Assembly: GCA_009841115.1 (NCBI GenBank)
Contig: VXML01000058.1
Span: forward strand, 124,001-188,000
DNA from: Gemmatimonadota bacterium
Lineage (GTDB): Bacteria; Latescibacterota; UBA2968; UBA8231
Direction of reading: 5' to 3'
Length of the DNA stretch: 64,000 bases
Shown here one piece after another: positions 9,140 through 18,992 of the stretch. Below the pieces are notes generated by a model. It searched no databases. It saw nothing but the letters and a program-made list of their open reading frames with translations, and was not told where the DNA came from. Made by a program: the position numbers and the translations under genes. How positions within the stretch are numbered: the first letter of the stretch is position 1; each line of letters begins with the position of its first letter.

Positions 9140-11187
9140 TCCAATGCGCTGACATCATCGGCTGCGGGGTGGATGAACTAGAGGCTGCCAAGCTCTTAGC
9201 TCAAGTCGAAGCTCTCTCCGGCCCGCCGGAAGCGCGCTGGCGGGAAGCGGCCCGCTGCATTCTGCGGCCGGATCATCCCTTTGCGCTGCACCAGTTGCTC
9301 TATCGGGCAATCTACGGCAGCGCAGATGGCCCGGTGTTTTTTCCCGAACCAGCAGACATTGAACACGCGCATATGACGGCGCTGCGGCGCGAACTTGGTC
9401 TAAGTTCGCACGCCGCGCTCTTTGCGTGGTCGGTTGCAGAGCGGGAGGCGTTTTGGGAGCGGACGGTCGCCCGCTTGAAAATCCGCTTCCGCAAGCCGTA
9501 CGCGCAGCTTCTCGATCTGTCCCAAGGCGTCGAAGCACCCAAGTGGTTTGTCGGAGCCGAGATGAATATCGCCGAGAGTTGTTTCCAAGCCCCCGCCGAT
9601 CAGACGGCCATTGTCTTCCAGCGCGAGGGTGGTCAGCTTGAGCAGATGAGTTTCGGCACCCTAGAAGCCCTGTGCGACCGAGTCGCCGGTGGGTTGCGCA
9701 CATTGGGATTTGCTCCCGGCGACCGGATTGCCGTGGCCATGCCGATGACGGCCGAGTCGGTGGCGATCTATCTGGGGATCATCAAGGCCGGTTGCGCGGT
9801 GGTGGCCATTGCCGACAGCTTCGCTGCCCCCCAGATCGCCACCCGGCTGCAGATCGGGGAGGCCAAGGCCGTTTTTACCCAAGATGTAATTCTGCGCGGA
9901 GGGCGCGAGTTGTCGCTGTACCCGCGCTTGGTTGCCGCAGAGGCCCCGTTGGCGATTGTATTGTCGGGGCGCGTGGAAGGGTTGACAGAGGCACTTCGCC
10001 CCGGAGATCTGCACTGGGACGACTTCTTGCAAGCCAACGCTATATCGGCGACCGTGATCTGCGACCCCGACGAGACGACGAATGTCCTGTTTTCATCGGG
10101 CACTACCGGCGACCCCAAGGCCCTGCCCTGGACTCATGTCAACCCGATCAAGTGCGGCGCAGACGCGCATTATCACCAAGATGTCCACCCAGGCGATGTG
10201 GTCGCTTGGCCGACCAATCTGGGCTGGATGATGGGGCCGTGGCTGATCTACGCCGCCTTTTTGAACCGGGCGACCATGGCCCTCTACTATGGAAAGGCGA
10301 CGGAGCGAGACTTTGGGGAATTTGTGCAAGCGGCTGGCATTACCATGCTCGGCATCATTCCGAGCATGGTGCGGACTTGGCGCAGCACGGGCTGCATGGA
10401 GGGAATCGACTTTTCGGCGATTCGAGCTTTCAGTACCACCGGAGAGTGCTCCAATCCCGAGGATATGCACTATCTGATGGCGCTGGCGGGGTATCGGCCC
10501 ATCCTCGAATACTGCGGCGGCACCGAACTGGCGGGCGGCTACTTGCTCAGCACGCTAGTCGAGCCAGTCGCACCCTCGACCTTCAATTCGGCGACGCTGG
10601 GAACGGATTTGGCGATTTTAGACGAAGACGGACAGGAGAGTGAAAGCGGCGAGGTCTTTTTAGTGCCGCCCGCCATTGGCATGTCAACTCGGGTACTCAA
10701 TCGCGACCATAGCGAAGTGTACTATGAGGGCGTACCCAAGCGGGATGGGGTACCACTGCGCCGCCACGGCGACCAAGTCGAACGACTAGCCCCGGGCATC
10801 TACCGAGTCCACGGCCGAGCCGATGACGTGATGAACCTAGGCGGAATTATGGTGAGTTCCGCAGAGATCGAGCGAGCCTTGAATACAATGCCGGGCGTGG
10901 TCGAAACCGCGGCGATTGCAGCGCCGCCGCCGGGGGGCGGACCAAGCCTCCTAGTGATCTTCGCGGTGCTGGATGACGTCGGCGACCACTTGCAAGCCTG
11001 TCCTGAGCGCCGTCTCAGGGACGCAATGCAGCAGACGATCCGCCGGGAACTCAATCCGCTGTTCAAGATTCACGAGGTAGTAGTGGTAGAATCGCTGCCG
11101 CGAACCGCGTCGAACAAGGTGATGCGGCGAATCTTGCGGGAGCGCTATGCAAGGAAACCGCGCGAACCTCAACGCGCCGGCTCGTAG
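9136..11187 (+). CDS. Acyl-CoA synthetase (acetoacetyl-CoA synthetase/AAE17-like), AMP-forming
   Basis: This is an AMP-binding enzyme that activates a carboxylic acid to its acyl-CoA through an acyl-adenylate. The 683-residue protein has an ACAS-type N-terminal cap (about 90-140), the P-loop [18 protein letters not shown] near residue 317, the FSTTGECSN and [11 protein letters not shown] core motifs, and the C-terminal [12 protein letters not shown] with the catalytic lysine at about 661. The ATG at 9136 forms an ATGA overlap with the preceding stop; an upstream TTG at 9085 is less likely. The substrate is unknown; the long cap and size resemble acetoacetyl-CoA synthetases and plant AAE17/18 proteins. 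Confidence 0.88.
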   Translation: MIQCADIIGCGVDELEAAKLLAQVEALSGPPEARWREAARCILRPDHPFALHQLLYRAIYGSADGPVFFPEPADIEHAHMTALRRELGLSSHAALFAWSVAEREAFWERTVARLKIRFRKPYAQLLDLSQGVEAPKWFVGAEMNIAESCFQAPADQTAIVFQREGGQLEQMSFGTLEALCDRVAGGLRTLGFAPGDRIAVAMPMTAESVAIYLGIIKAGCAVVAIADSFAAPQIATRLQIGEAKAVFTQDVILRGGRELSLYPRLVAAEAPLAIVLSGRVEGLTEALRPGDLHWDDFLQANAISATVICDPDETTNVLFSSGTTGDPKALPWTHVNPIKCGADAHYHQDVHPGDVVAWPTNLGWMMGPWLIYAAFLNRATMALYYGKATERDFGEFVQAAGITMLGIIPSMVRTWRSTGCMEGIDFSAIRAFSTTGECSNPEDMHYLMALAGYRPILEYCGGTELAGGYLLSTLVEPVAPSTFNSATLGTDLAILDEDGQESESGEVFLVPPAIGMSTRVLNRDHSEVYYEGVPKRDGVPLRRHGDQVERLAPGIYRVHGRADDVMNLGGIMVSSAEIERALNTMPGVVETAAIAAPPPGGGPSLLVIFAVLDDVGDHLQACPERRLRDAMQQTIRRELNPLFKIHEVVVVESLPRTASNKVMRRILRERYARKPREPQRAGS

Positions 11188-11209
11188 AACTGAGCGAAAG
11201 GAGCATCTG

Positions 11210-12658
11210 ATGCGACGTGGTTATTTGTCTGCTTTGCTGCTGCTAGTGGCGATCTATCCGGCTGAAGCTGGCCGCTACGACGATCCGAGCTTTCTTACCA
11301 GCCACCTCGTCTCCGGTGGAGTGGCCAAAGACGGCATTCCGGCCCTGACGAACCCTACTTTCGTGGCACCGAACGGAGTAAACTACGTACAGGAAAACGA
11401 CGTGGTCATGGGGATAGTCATCAACGGCGAACCACGGGCCTATCCACACAACATTGGCTGGTGGAACGAGATCATCAACGACCGCGTCGGCGATCAGTCG
11501 GTCGTAGTGTCTCTGTGCCCGCTTACAGGCACCGGCCAAGTCTTCAATGCCACCGATAGCGACGGCTCGCAAATTGAGTTCGGGGTCTCCGGACTGCTGA
11601 TCAACAGCAACTTGGTCATGTACGACCGGCGCGACGACGAAACGCTCTACCCGCAGATGATTTACACGGCCATCAACGGTCCCCAAGTCGGCGACCGCTT
11701 GGAGTTGATGCCGGTGGTCGAGACGACGTGGGCGCTGTGGCAGCGGATGTACCCAAGCACCACCGTGGTAAAAGCCACTACCGGCTGGGAGTACTACAAC
11801 TCGCGACCAGCCTACAACGAAAATCAATACACCTTCTACCCCTACGGCGATTATCGCACCAGCCATGAGTTCCTGCTTTTCCCACCCACGACCAACGACG
11901 GTGCATTCGACCATCGCTTTGAAACCAAGGATCTAGTGTTGGGGTTGTGCCGCAACGACCAGACCAAGGCATACCCCTTTGCGCTAATGCCCGACGGCGT
12001 GGTGATCAACGACCTCATCGGCGACGACCCCGTAGTCGTCCTATTTGACTACGCATCGCATACGGCCTTGGCCTATTTCAGCCAACTCGACGAAACGCCG
12101 TTGAGCTTTTACGGCGTGGAGTCCGAGGGGCCGCTGCCGGTGGAATTCATGGATGCGGAGACGGGTTCGCGCTGGAACATGCTCGGCGAAGCCGTCGCGG
12201 GGCCGCTCGCAGGGCGGCGATTAGCGCAAATCCCCGCCTACAATGCCATGTGGTTTGCCTGGACTGCCTACTGGCCCGATACTGAGGTCTGGCAGCCGGG
12301 TGAGGGAATTCTCAGCCAAGAGGATATCGAGCAGATCGAGCAAGCCACAGCGGTCGTCGAAACCTTTGACGCCGCGCCTGCGGGCTTTGCCCTGCGGCAA
12401 AATTTTCCCAACCCGTTCAACGCGCAGACGCTGATCCAGTACGAACTTCCAGCAGCCGGGTCGGTGCGGCTCAGCGTGTTCAACGCGGCCGGTCAGCGAG
12501 TGCGCTTGCTGGTAGAAGAGCACCAAGCGGCTGGGCTATACTTGCAGCCTTGGGACGGGCGCGACGACGTCGGGCAGCCATTGGCCAGCGGCGCGTATCT
12601 GTACCGATTAGAAGCATCGGAATTTGTCCAAGCGCGGATGATGATGTTGGTGCGCTGA
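11210..12658 (+). CDS. Exported DUF3179 protein with a FlgD/type IX-sorting-like C-terminal domain
   Basis: A 482-residue secreted protein. The signal peptide is MRRGYLSALLLLVAIYPAEA. Residues about 30-380 match the DUF3179 family, with paired blocks such as INGEPRAYPHNIGWWNEIINDRVG and VSLCPLTGTGQVF containing the family cysteine. The last 90 residues start with FALRQNFPNPFNAQT and end with SGAYLYRLEA, the FlgD Ig-like/T9SS tail that is typical of FCB-group bacteria. This predicts a protein carried to the outer membrane or cell surface. ATG 11210 follows GAAAGGAG; the longer frame from 11147 lies in the acyl-CoA synthetase gene. The molecular function of DUF3179 is not established. Confidence 0.85.
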   Translation: MRRGYLSALLLLVAIYPAEAGRYDDPSFLTSHLVSGGVAKDGIPALTNPTFVAPNGVNYVQENDVVMGIVINGEPRAYPHNIGWWNEIINDRVGDQSVVVSLCPLTGTGQVFNATDSDGSQIEFGVSGLLINSNLVMYDRRDDETLYPQMIYTAINGPQVGDRLELMPVVETTWALWQRMYPSTTVVKATTGWEYYNSRPAYNENQYTFYPYGDYRTSHEFLLFPPTTNDGAFDHRFETKDLVLGLCRNDQTKAYPFALMPDGVVINDLIGDDPVVVLFDYASHTALAYFSQLDETPLSFYGVESEGPLPVEFMDAETGSRWNMLGEAVAGPLAGRRLAQIPAYNAMWFAWTAYWPDTEVWQPGEGILSQEDIEQIEQATAVVETFDAAPAGFALRQNFPNPFNAQTLIQYELPAAGSVRLSVFNAAGQRVRLLVEEHQAAGLYLQPWDGRDDVGQPLASGAYLYRLEASEFVQARMMMLVR

Positions 12659-12683
12659 CCAACCAAACTTAGGGAGAAATTAC

Positions 12684-15038
12684 ATGAGCAATTTCCTCAG
12701 TCGCTATTTGAACTGGTTGCATCTGCGGTGGCCAGCCGGCGTGGTGGAGAAGTTGCCGCGGGTGGATGAGCACGGGCAGAGCAATGTCTCCGGGCTGTAC
12801 ATCGTCGGCGACTTGACCGGAATCCCACTGTTGAAGTTTTCAGCCGATACAGGCGCACGGGCCGTGCAGCACATCGCAGCCGACGAGGCATTCCAGCGCA
12901 GTAGGGGACAGGAGGATGTCTTGGACTTGGCGATTGTCGGCGCGGGCGTTTCCGGCATGTCCGCGGCCTTGGAGGCGCGAGAGGCAGGGTTGTCGTTTGT
13001 GCTTTTGGAGGCGACCGAGCCGTTTTCCACGCTGGTCAATTTCCCCAAAGGCAAGCCCATTTACACCTATCCCACCGAAATGGAGCCAGCCGGGCAGATC
13101 CGCTTTAAGGCCGAGGTCAAGGAGCCGCTGATCGAGGAGTTGCACGAGCAGACGCTCGCCCAAGGCATCGAGCCAACCATAGCGCGGGTCGAGCAGGTCA
13201 AAAAGCGGGGCGACCTCTTTGAACTGGAAATCCCTCGCCAAGAAAATATCAAGGCCCGCCGCGTGATCGTCGGGATCGGGCGCTCGGGCAACTTTCGCAA
13301 GCTCGGGGTGCCGGGCGAAAATCTGGACAAGGTCTTCAACCGCTTACACGATCCCGTTGACTTCTGCGACAAAGACGTGCTGGTCGTTGGTGGCGGCGAC
13401 AGCGCCTTAGAAGCGGCCATTGCCATCGCCCAATGCGGAGGGCGAGTGACCGTCTCCTATCGCAAGCCCGAATTTTCTCGCCCCAAACCCGAAAACGTCG
13501 AAAAACTGAACATGCTCGCGGCCGATCCAATGGCCGACGTGGCCGTGGACACCCCTTCTTCCGAGCGGGTGACGACCAGCAGCGGCGCCTTTATGGAAAA
13601 GGGCCGCCAAGCGGGTTCGATTCGCCTGCTGATGGCTAGCCAAGTACTGCGCATCGAGGAAGACGCGGTCGCGCTCAAAGACGCCGAGGGCCAGGAACTG
13701 AGCCTGCCCAACGACGCAGTGTTTTCCATGATTGGGCGCGAGGCCCCGCTCGATTTTTTCAGACGCAGCGGCGTGGAAATCAACGGCGAATGGAGCCCTA
13801 AGCGTTGGCTGTCCTTGGGGCTCATCCTGCTAGCGGCGGTTTTCGTCTATCACTGGAAGACCGACGCGGGCATTCCGGTCAAGAAGTGGTTCGATCAAGC
13901 CGATCTCTTCCCCTTCAACCTAGCGGCACCATCGGAAGCCCATACCCTATGGGACACAGTACAAGTGTCGATGACCCAGCCGAGTTTCTACTACTCGCTG
14001 GCCTATTGCCTGTGCGTCGTCCTATTCGGCTTGCAGCGCATAAAGCGACGGCGCACGCCGTACATCAAGGTCCAGACGCTGACGCTGATGGCGGTCCAGT
14101 GCATTCCGCTCTTTCTGCTGCCCTATGTGTTTTTGCCTTGGGCGGGGTACAATGGCTGGTTCGACGAGGGTGCTTGGCTCAAGCCGCTGGCCGATGGCCT
14201 CTTCCCCGAGTCGCAATGGGCCGAACACGGGCGCGAATACTGGCGATCCCTGGGGCTAATCCTCGCTTGGCCACTGTTCTTTTGGAACGTCTTCACCAGC
14301 GAGCCGCTGTGGTGGTGGCTGGCGATTAGCCTAGTGCAGACCTTCGTCATCATCCCGCTGATCATCTACTTCTGGGGCAAGGGAGCTTACTGCGGCTGGA
14401 TCTGCTCGTGCGGCGCGCTGGCCGAAACCATGGGCGACAATCACCGGCACAAGATGCCGCACGGCATGGTGTGGAACAAGGTGAACATAGTGGGGCAAGT
14501 CGCGCTGCTATTGGCCAGCGTGCTGCTGATCTTGCGCCTAGTCGGCTGGGCTTTGCCGCACGATCACTGGATCAACGGAGCCTACATGGGGCTATTTATG
14601 GGCAAGGGCACAAACTGGGGCAACCTGCCCTTCCCGCTGACTTTTCTCAACTACGTGTGGTCGGTCGATCTGCTGCTGGCCGGCATCTTAGGCGTTGGGC
14701 TGTACTGGCATTTCAGCGGCCGGACGTGGTGCCGATTCGCCTGCCCGCTGGCGGCCTTGATGCACGTGTACGCGCGCTTCAGCCGCTTCCGCATCCTCGC
14801 CGACAAGAAAAAGTGCATCTCCTGCAATGTCTGCACCTCAGTGTGCCACCAAGGCATCGACATTATGAACTTCGCCAACAAGGGACTGCCCATGGCCGAC
14901 CCAGAGTGTGTGCGCTGCAGCGCGTGCGTGCAGTCTTGCCCCACGGGCGTGCTGGAATTTGGGCAGATCGACAAAAGCGGAGAGGTAATAAAGACCGACG
15001 GGCTAGCCGCGTCGCCGGTGCGGATGCAGGAGAAGTGA
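12684..15038 (+). CDS. FAD/NAD(P) oxidoreductase fused to a membrane polyferredoxin
   Basis: A 784-residue fusion. Residues 30-70 hold a GLYIVGDLTG block like the C-terminal FAD site of thioredoxin reductases. A flavin dinucleotide motif (IVGAGVSG, about 85) and a second nucleotide site (VVGGGDSA, about 235) follow. From about 370 to 680 come six or so membrane helices with C570GWICSCG and C683RFAC motifs as in NapH/CcoG/NosR proteins. Two CxxCxxCxxxC clusters begin at C711 and C742, each ready for a [4Fe-4S] centre. The design implies electron transfer between NAD(P)H/FAD and the membrane or periplasm. No redox-active CxxC of thioredoxin reductase was seen. ATG follows GGGAG. Confidence 0.88.
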   Translation: MSNFLSRYLNWLHLRWPAGVVEKLPRVDEHGQSNVSGLYIVGDLTGIPLLKFSADTGARAVQHIAADEAFQRSRGQEDVLDLAIVGAGVSGMSAALEAREAGLSFVLLEATEPFSTLVNFPKGKPIYTYPTEMEPAGQIRFKAEVKEPLIEELHEQTLAQGIEPTIARVEQVKKRGDLFELEIPRQENIKARRVIVGIGRSGNFRKLGVPGENLDKVFNRLHDPVDFCDKDVLVVGGGDSALEAAIAIAQCGGRVTVSYRKPEFSRPKPENVEKLNMLAADPMADVAVDTPSSERVTTSSGAFMEKGRQAGSIRLLMASQVLRIEEDAVALKDAEGQELSLPNDAVFSMIGREAPLDFFRRSGVEINGEWSPKRWLSLGLILLAAVFVYHWKTDAGIPVKKWFDQADLFPFNLAAPSEAHTLWDTVQVSMTQPSFYYSLAYCLCVVLFGLQRIKRRRTPYIKVQTLTLMAVQCIPLFLLPYVFLPWAGYNGWFDEGAWLKPLADGLFPESQWAEHGREYWRSLGLILAWPLFFWNVFTSEPLWWWLAISLVQTFVIIPLIIYFWGKGAYCGWICSCGALAETMGDNHRHKMPHGMVWNKVNIVGQVALLLASVLLILRLVGWALPHDHWINGAYMGLFMGKGTNWGNLPFPLTFLNYVWSVDLLLAGILGVGLYWHFSGRTWCRFACPLAALMHVYARFSRFRILADKKKCISCNVCTSVCHQGIDIMNFANKGLPMADPECVRCSACVQSCPTGVLEFGQIDKSGEVIKTDGLAASPVRMQEK

Positions 15039-15039
15039 A

Positions 15040-16506
15040 CTAACCGCTAGCGAGCGCCTGCTCTAGCTGCTGGCAAAACGTCTCGATGACCTTGAGGCGG
15101 GCGAAGCGTTTGTCATTGCCCTCCACCAAGGTCCAAGGAGCGGTGGGCATGTGGGTGCGCGCTACCATGTCGTCAACCGCGACCCCGTACTCGTCCCATT
15201 TCTCTCGGTTGCGCCAGTCTTCGTCGGTGATCTTCCAGCGCTTGTGCGGCGTCACCTGCCGCGCCTTGAAGCGCCGCAGTTGCTCGTCCTTGTCTATGTG
15301 AATCCAGTACTTGGCCACCACCGCGCCGTGGTCTGTTAGCTGCGCCTCAAAATCATTGATTTCGCCGTATGCTCGCTGCCAAGCTGCTTCGTCGGCAAAG
15401 CCCTCGACGCGCTCGACTAGCACCCGGCCATACCAACTGCGGTCGAAAATCACCATCCGACCGGCACGCGGCAGAGGACGCCAAAAGCGCCAGAGGTAGT
15501 GTTGAGCGTGTTCTTCTTCCGTGGGAGCAGCGACTTGGATGATCTGATAGACACTGGGGTCGAGGGCGGCAGTCAGGCGCTGGATGATCCCGCCCTTGCC
15601 CGCGGCATCGGCCCCTTCGAAAACCAAGACGGTCGAGACGCCTTTGCGGCGCGCCTGCTGAGTCAAGCGATAGAGCCGACCTTGGTATCGCTCGAGCAGG
15701 GCTTGGTACTCCTTCTTAGACACCTGCTGTTCCATGTCCAACGGAGTCAACGCGTTGGGCGCGGACGGCCAGTCTTTTTCGACAAGTTTGGGAAGGCTCT
15801 TCTTTTTCTTTAGACGCTGGCAGATGGCGTCGCGCACGGCGTGGCCCACCGCCAATGTGTAGTGAGGGTCGCTGCCGTCGACAACCTGCCAACGAGCGCC
15901 TCGATTATCGGTCTTTTGCAGTAAGCGGGCACCGGCTCGTTTGAACTCGTCGTAGTACTTCAAGCCCTCTCTCGCATCCGAGTTCACCCGCCAACGGGTC
16001 CGCGGGTTCTGCTCCAAGTCTGCAATGCGTTGCTGCCGCGCCTCTTGGTCCAAGTGAATCCACAGCTTGATCAGCAGCGCACCATCGACGACGAGCTCAT
16101 TCTCAAAGGCCGTGATGCGGCCAACGTCGCGCTTAAACGTCGCCTCATCGCTGCGCCCATGAGCCAAGTCGCGCAGCGGGCGGTCGTACCAGCCGTTCAA
16201 GTAGATGCCGATTGTTCCCTTTGGCGGTAGGGAGAGCCAGTAGCGCCAGTACTCCGGGCGTTCGCGCTCTTCTGCGGACGGCGACTCAAAGGCGCAGATC
16301 TCAATGCCGTGCGAGTCCAACCACTGCCTGAGCATGTTGCTCGCCTCGCCCGCACCTGCGCCAGCGCAACCGCCCAAGACGATAATCGTTGGAAATTGAG
16401 CTTGCTGCAACCGCTCTTGAGCCGCGATCAGTTCCGTGCGCAGCTCGGCTTCGAGCTTCTTGTATCGGCCGTTCGGAACGTCGCGTTTCAACTCATTGGT
16501 TGTCAT
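15040..16506 (-). CDS. pap: Polyphosphate:AMP phosphotransferase (two PPK2 domains)
   Basis: This enzyme makes ADP from AMP using polyphosphate. At 488 residues it has the two-domain PPK2 layout. The C-terminal domain is intact: VFEGADAAGKGG (Walker A, near residue 300) and the FDRSWYGRVL lid block. The N-terminal domain has GGCAGAGAGEASN where Walker A should be and lacks its lysine, but keeps YLNGWYDRPL; it is probably structural. The ATG at 16506 after AGAGGCG was chosen, because the 70 further codons upstream read into the aroC leader. It converges on the flavoprotein gene with one base between the genes. Confidence 0.9.
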   Translation of the reverse strand: MTTNELKRDVPNGRYKKLEAELRTELIAAQERLQQAQFPTIIVLGGCAGAGAGEASNMLRQWLDSHGIEICAFESPSAEERERPEYWRYWLSLPPKGTIGIYLNGWYDRPLRDLAHGRSDEATFKRDVGRITAFENELVVDGALLIKLWIHLDQEARQQRIADLEQNPRTRWRVNSDAREGLKYYDEFKRAGARLLQKTDNRGARWQVVDGSDPHYTLAVGHAVRDAICQRLKKKKSLPKLVEKDWPSAPNALTPLDMEQQVSKKEYQALLERYQGRLYRLTQQARRKGVSTVLVFEGADAAGKGGIIQRLTAALDPSVYQIIQVAAPTEEEHAQHYLWRFWRPLPRAGRMVIFDRSWYGRVLVERVEGFADEAAWQRAYGEINDFEAQLTDHGAVVAKYWIHIDKDEQLRRFKARQVTPHKRWKITDEDWRNREKWDEYGVAVDDMVARTHMPTAPWTLVEGNDKRFARLKVIETFCQQLEQALASG

Positions 16507-16547
16507 TGATCGCCTCTTTGCGTTGCTCAAAAATAATAAAAAAATCG

Positions 16548-16576
16548 CTTTTATGCCTCTTATGGCTAGCCCGCAA
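16548..16576 (-). promoter_or_regulatory. Candidate promoter for the polyphosphate:AMP phosphotransferase gene
   Basis: On the minus strand TTGCGG (16576-16571) and TAAAAG (16553-16548) are spaced by 17 bases, about 42 bases upstream of the ATG at 16506. Both boxes are only partial matches. The surrounding 16520-16555 is unusually AT-rich for this window. Confidence 0.35.
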
Positions 16577-16652
16577 CTTACAGCGCACCGATTGCCGCCC
16601 ACCGGGCAAAACCGTAGATTTTTGCATCCCTTGTGGCAAAGGAGCCTTTGGC

Positions 16653-17900
16653 ATGGAAGTACTCGGCGGGCCGCTTTTTGGCGTTGCCGGAGCAGGCGAA
16701 TCGCACGGGCCGGCAATCGTCACCACGGTCTTCGGTTGTCCCCCCGGCTTATGGGTGGAGCGCGCCCAGATCCAGCACTATCTCGACCGCCGCCGTCCCG
16801 GTAGCAACAAATTGGGCACCCCCCGGCGGGAAGACGACCAAGTCGCCTTGCTTTCCGGCCTCTACTCAGACGATCACGACCAGCTCCTATCTGGCCCGGC
16901 GCTGCACTTGCACCTAGGCGAAGACGCGACGCCAGTGCGCACCTATGAAGCGGGCTTCACTACGGGCGAGCCGATCGCCGCCGCGGTGCTCTCGGCTGCC
17001 AAACGCTCGGGCGACTACCAGCAGTTCGCCGGGCCGCAGGGCCACGTCCGCCCCGGGCATACCGACTTAGTCATGCACTACAAATCGCGGGGCTTTGTCG
17101 ATGTGCGCGGCGGCGGGCGTTCCAGCTATCGCTCGACCATCTCCGACGTCATCGGCGGCACCATCGCCCGCCTCTATCTAGCCAAGCACTTCGGCACGGC
17201 CATTTTCTCTTCGATTTGCCAAGTCGGGCCGCTGGAAACGGGCATTTCCCTCGCGGCCCGAGTCGCCGAACTAGCCGAAACTGACGGGCAACACTTGTCT
17301 CCCACAATGTGTGCCGCCCTCGAAAGTGATCTAGAGCGCGGACCGCTCCGCGCGGTGGATGCGGATTTCGCTCATCAAGCGGCCGAACTGATTTCTAAGA
17401 CCCGCAAAGAACAGGACTCCATCGGCGCTGCGCTCGAAGTAGTGGCCGTCAACGTGCCCCCCCTCGTCGGCGAACCACTGTACCAAAGCCTGAAGTTGCG
17501 CCTGATGGGCAGCCTCGGTGGCCTACATGCCGTGCAGGCCTGCGAAATAGGCACGGGCAGCGCTTCGTCTGCGCGCCGAGGCAGCGAGCACAACGATCCC
17601 ATCCGCACCAGCGGCTACCAGAGCAACAGCCACGGCGGCCTGCTCGGCGGCGTGACCACGGGTATGCCGCTCGTCTGCCGCTTGAGCTTCAAGCCCACGG
17701 CCACTATCGCCCAGCCCCAAAATTCCGTGCGCAAGGACCTCGAAGAAATCGAGTTCCAACTCGCCAAGGGCCGCCACGATCCCTGCGTGGGAGTGCGCGC
17801 CGGCGCAACCCTAGAGTCGCGGCTGGCCATCGAGTTGATGAACGCCGTGCTCATGCACCAAGCGCACTGCATGGATGCGGAAAATTTTAAACTTTTCTGA
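16653..17900 (+). CDS. aroC: Chorismate synthase
   Basis: This enzyme removes phosphate from 5-enolpyruvylshikimate-3-phosphate to give chorismate, with reduced FMN, in the last common step of aromatic amino acid synthesis. Its 415 residues carry the signature blocks AGESHGPAIV at the N-terminus, GGGRSSYRST near 150, RRGSEHND and SNSHGGLLGGVTTG near 310-335, and GRHDPCVGVRAG near 375. The second of these departs slightly from the common ANHxGGxxGG form. ATG 16653 stands nine bases after GGAG; a longer open frame from 16389 overlaps the divergent pap gene. No other shikimate genes are nearby. Confidence 0.95.
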   Translation: MEVLGGPLFGVAGAGESHGPAIVTTVFGCPPGLWVERAQIQHYLDRRRPGSNKLGTPRREDDQVALLSGLYSDDHDQLLSGPALHLHLGEDATPVRTYEAGFTTGEPIAAAVLSAAKRSGDYQQFAGPQGHVRPGHTDLVMHYKSRGFVDVRGGGRSSYRSTISDVIGGTIARLYLAKHFGTAIFSSICQVGPLETGISLAARVAELAETDGQHLSPTMCAALESDLERGPLRAVDADFAHQAAELISKTRKEQDSIGAALEVVAVNVPPLVGEPLYQSLKLRLMGSLGGLHAVQACEIGTGSASSARRGSEHNDPIRTSGYQSNSHGGLLGGVTTGMPLVCRLSFKPTATIAQPQNSVRKDLEEIEFQLAKGRHDPCVGVRAGATLESRLAIELMNAVLMHQAHCMDAENFKLF

Positions 17901-17918
17901 TTTTCAGCTTCTATAGCT

Positions 17919-18965
17919 TCACAGCGTGGGCATCTCCACGCCTAACTCCGCCGCCACCTTGCCGATTTCATCCCAAGTAGGTTGGGGCAAATCGATGCCT
18001 TCAACTAGTAGCCGCGCCCTCGTCTTCTGTTCGAGATCGCCGGGCGCATAGACTTGCCCAAACCCGGGCAAGGGACGAGCCGAGCACACCCACTTGGCCA
18101 TCTCCTCGACCTCGCGCTCGTACGAGTCCAAGTCGATAAAGTCCTCGATATTGATCGCCAGGACCATGATCCCACCGCCGCCGTTGCCGCCTTCTTTAGT
18201 GCAACCCGCATGAGAGAGCGGTCCCACCAACATTTCCACCATCATCGCCAGCCCGCAGCCCTTGTGTCCAAACTGCAGACCGCCCAATGGCAAAACGCCG
18301 GTGCCCTCGGCGTCATCTAAATAGCGCTGGGCGTCGGTGACGGGCTGGCCTTCCTGATCTATAACCCAGCCCTCGGGCATCGGCTCTTGGCGAATATTCT
18401 TCTGCACGATTTTGCCACCGGCCACGACGGTCATGGTCATATCGAGCATGAAAGGCGGCCCATTCTGGCGTGGGGCGGAAAAGGCGATAGGCTCAGGACG
18501 CAGGCGGCGGTCCGCCGAGCCGAAAGGCGCGAGGAAAAGACCACCGCCATTGAGCCAAACCATGCCAATCATGCCTTTCGCGGCGATCCGCGGCGGGTAG
18601 TCGCCGAGGCGACAGATATGGGTGATGTGGTTGAGGCCGACAAAGCCGAAGGTGGAGGTTTGGGCTTTTTCAACGGCAATGTCGAGGGCGCGATTGACGG
18701 CGACGATGCCGTTGGCCCCCTTGCCGTTGATGACCCTGAGTACGGGGGTGTCGCGCACGACTTCGGTCTCTTCCCAGCGGACGTAGTTGTTTTTCATCCC
18801 GCGGGCATAGCCGGAGACTAGCCAAGTGCCGTGCGAGTCGTGGCCGTGGAGGTGGCTCTCGACGACGTGGTCGGCGACGATGCGGGCGTCATCTGCGGGG
18901 ATACCAGTAGCGGCAAAAATGCGATAGCAGAGGTCTTTGAGGACGTCGTGTTGGACTACGGGCAT
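17919..18965 (-). CDS. Malate/L-lactate/ureidoglycolate dehydrogenase family (Ldh2) oxidoreductase
   Basis: An NAD(P)-dependent 2-hydroxyacid dehydrogenase of the Ldh2/MDH2 family, unrelated to classical Rossmann malate dehydrogenases. The 348-residue protein shows the N-terminal helical part with HLHGHDSHGTWLV (family H-S-H region), the central FMLDMTMTVVAGGKI stretch, and FGHKGCGLAMMVEML, the cofactor-site GhKG block. Its substrate could be malate, lactate, sulfolactate or ureidoglycolate. The ATG follows AAAGGACC. It starts 27 bases after the carA stop on the same strand, so the two may be co-transcribed. Confidence 0.88.
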   Translation of the reverse strand: MPVVQHDVLKDLCYRIFAATGIPADDARIVADHVVESHLHGHDSHGTWLVSGYARGMKNNYVRWEETEVVRDTPVLRVINGKGANGIVAVNRALDIAVEKAQTSTFGFVGLNHITHICRLGDYPPRIAAKGMIGMVWLNGGGLFLAPFGSADRRLRPEPIAFSAPRQNGPPFMLDMTMTVVAGGKIVQKNIRQEPMPEGWVIDQEGQPVTDAQRYLDDAEGTGVLPLGGLQFGHKGCGLAMMVEMLVGPLSHAGCTKEGGNGGGGIMVLAINIEDFIDLDSYEREVEEMAKWVCSARPLPGFGQVYAPGDLEQKTRARLLVEGIDLPQPTWDEIGKVAAELGVEMPTL

Positions 18966-18992
18966 GAAAGGTCCTTTGGATGGGTGTGCTTC

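Noticed and set aside
9672-10643. Long second plus-strand frame inside the acyl-CoA synthetase gene
   Set aside because: It is an Arg-rich off-frame shadow; the true frame carries all AMP-binding motifs.
16389-16652. Upstream extension of the aroC frame
   Set aside because: It overlaps the divergent pap gene and has no family similarity; GGAG precedes the ATG at 16653.
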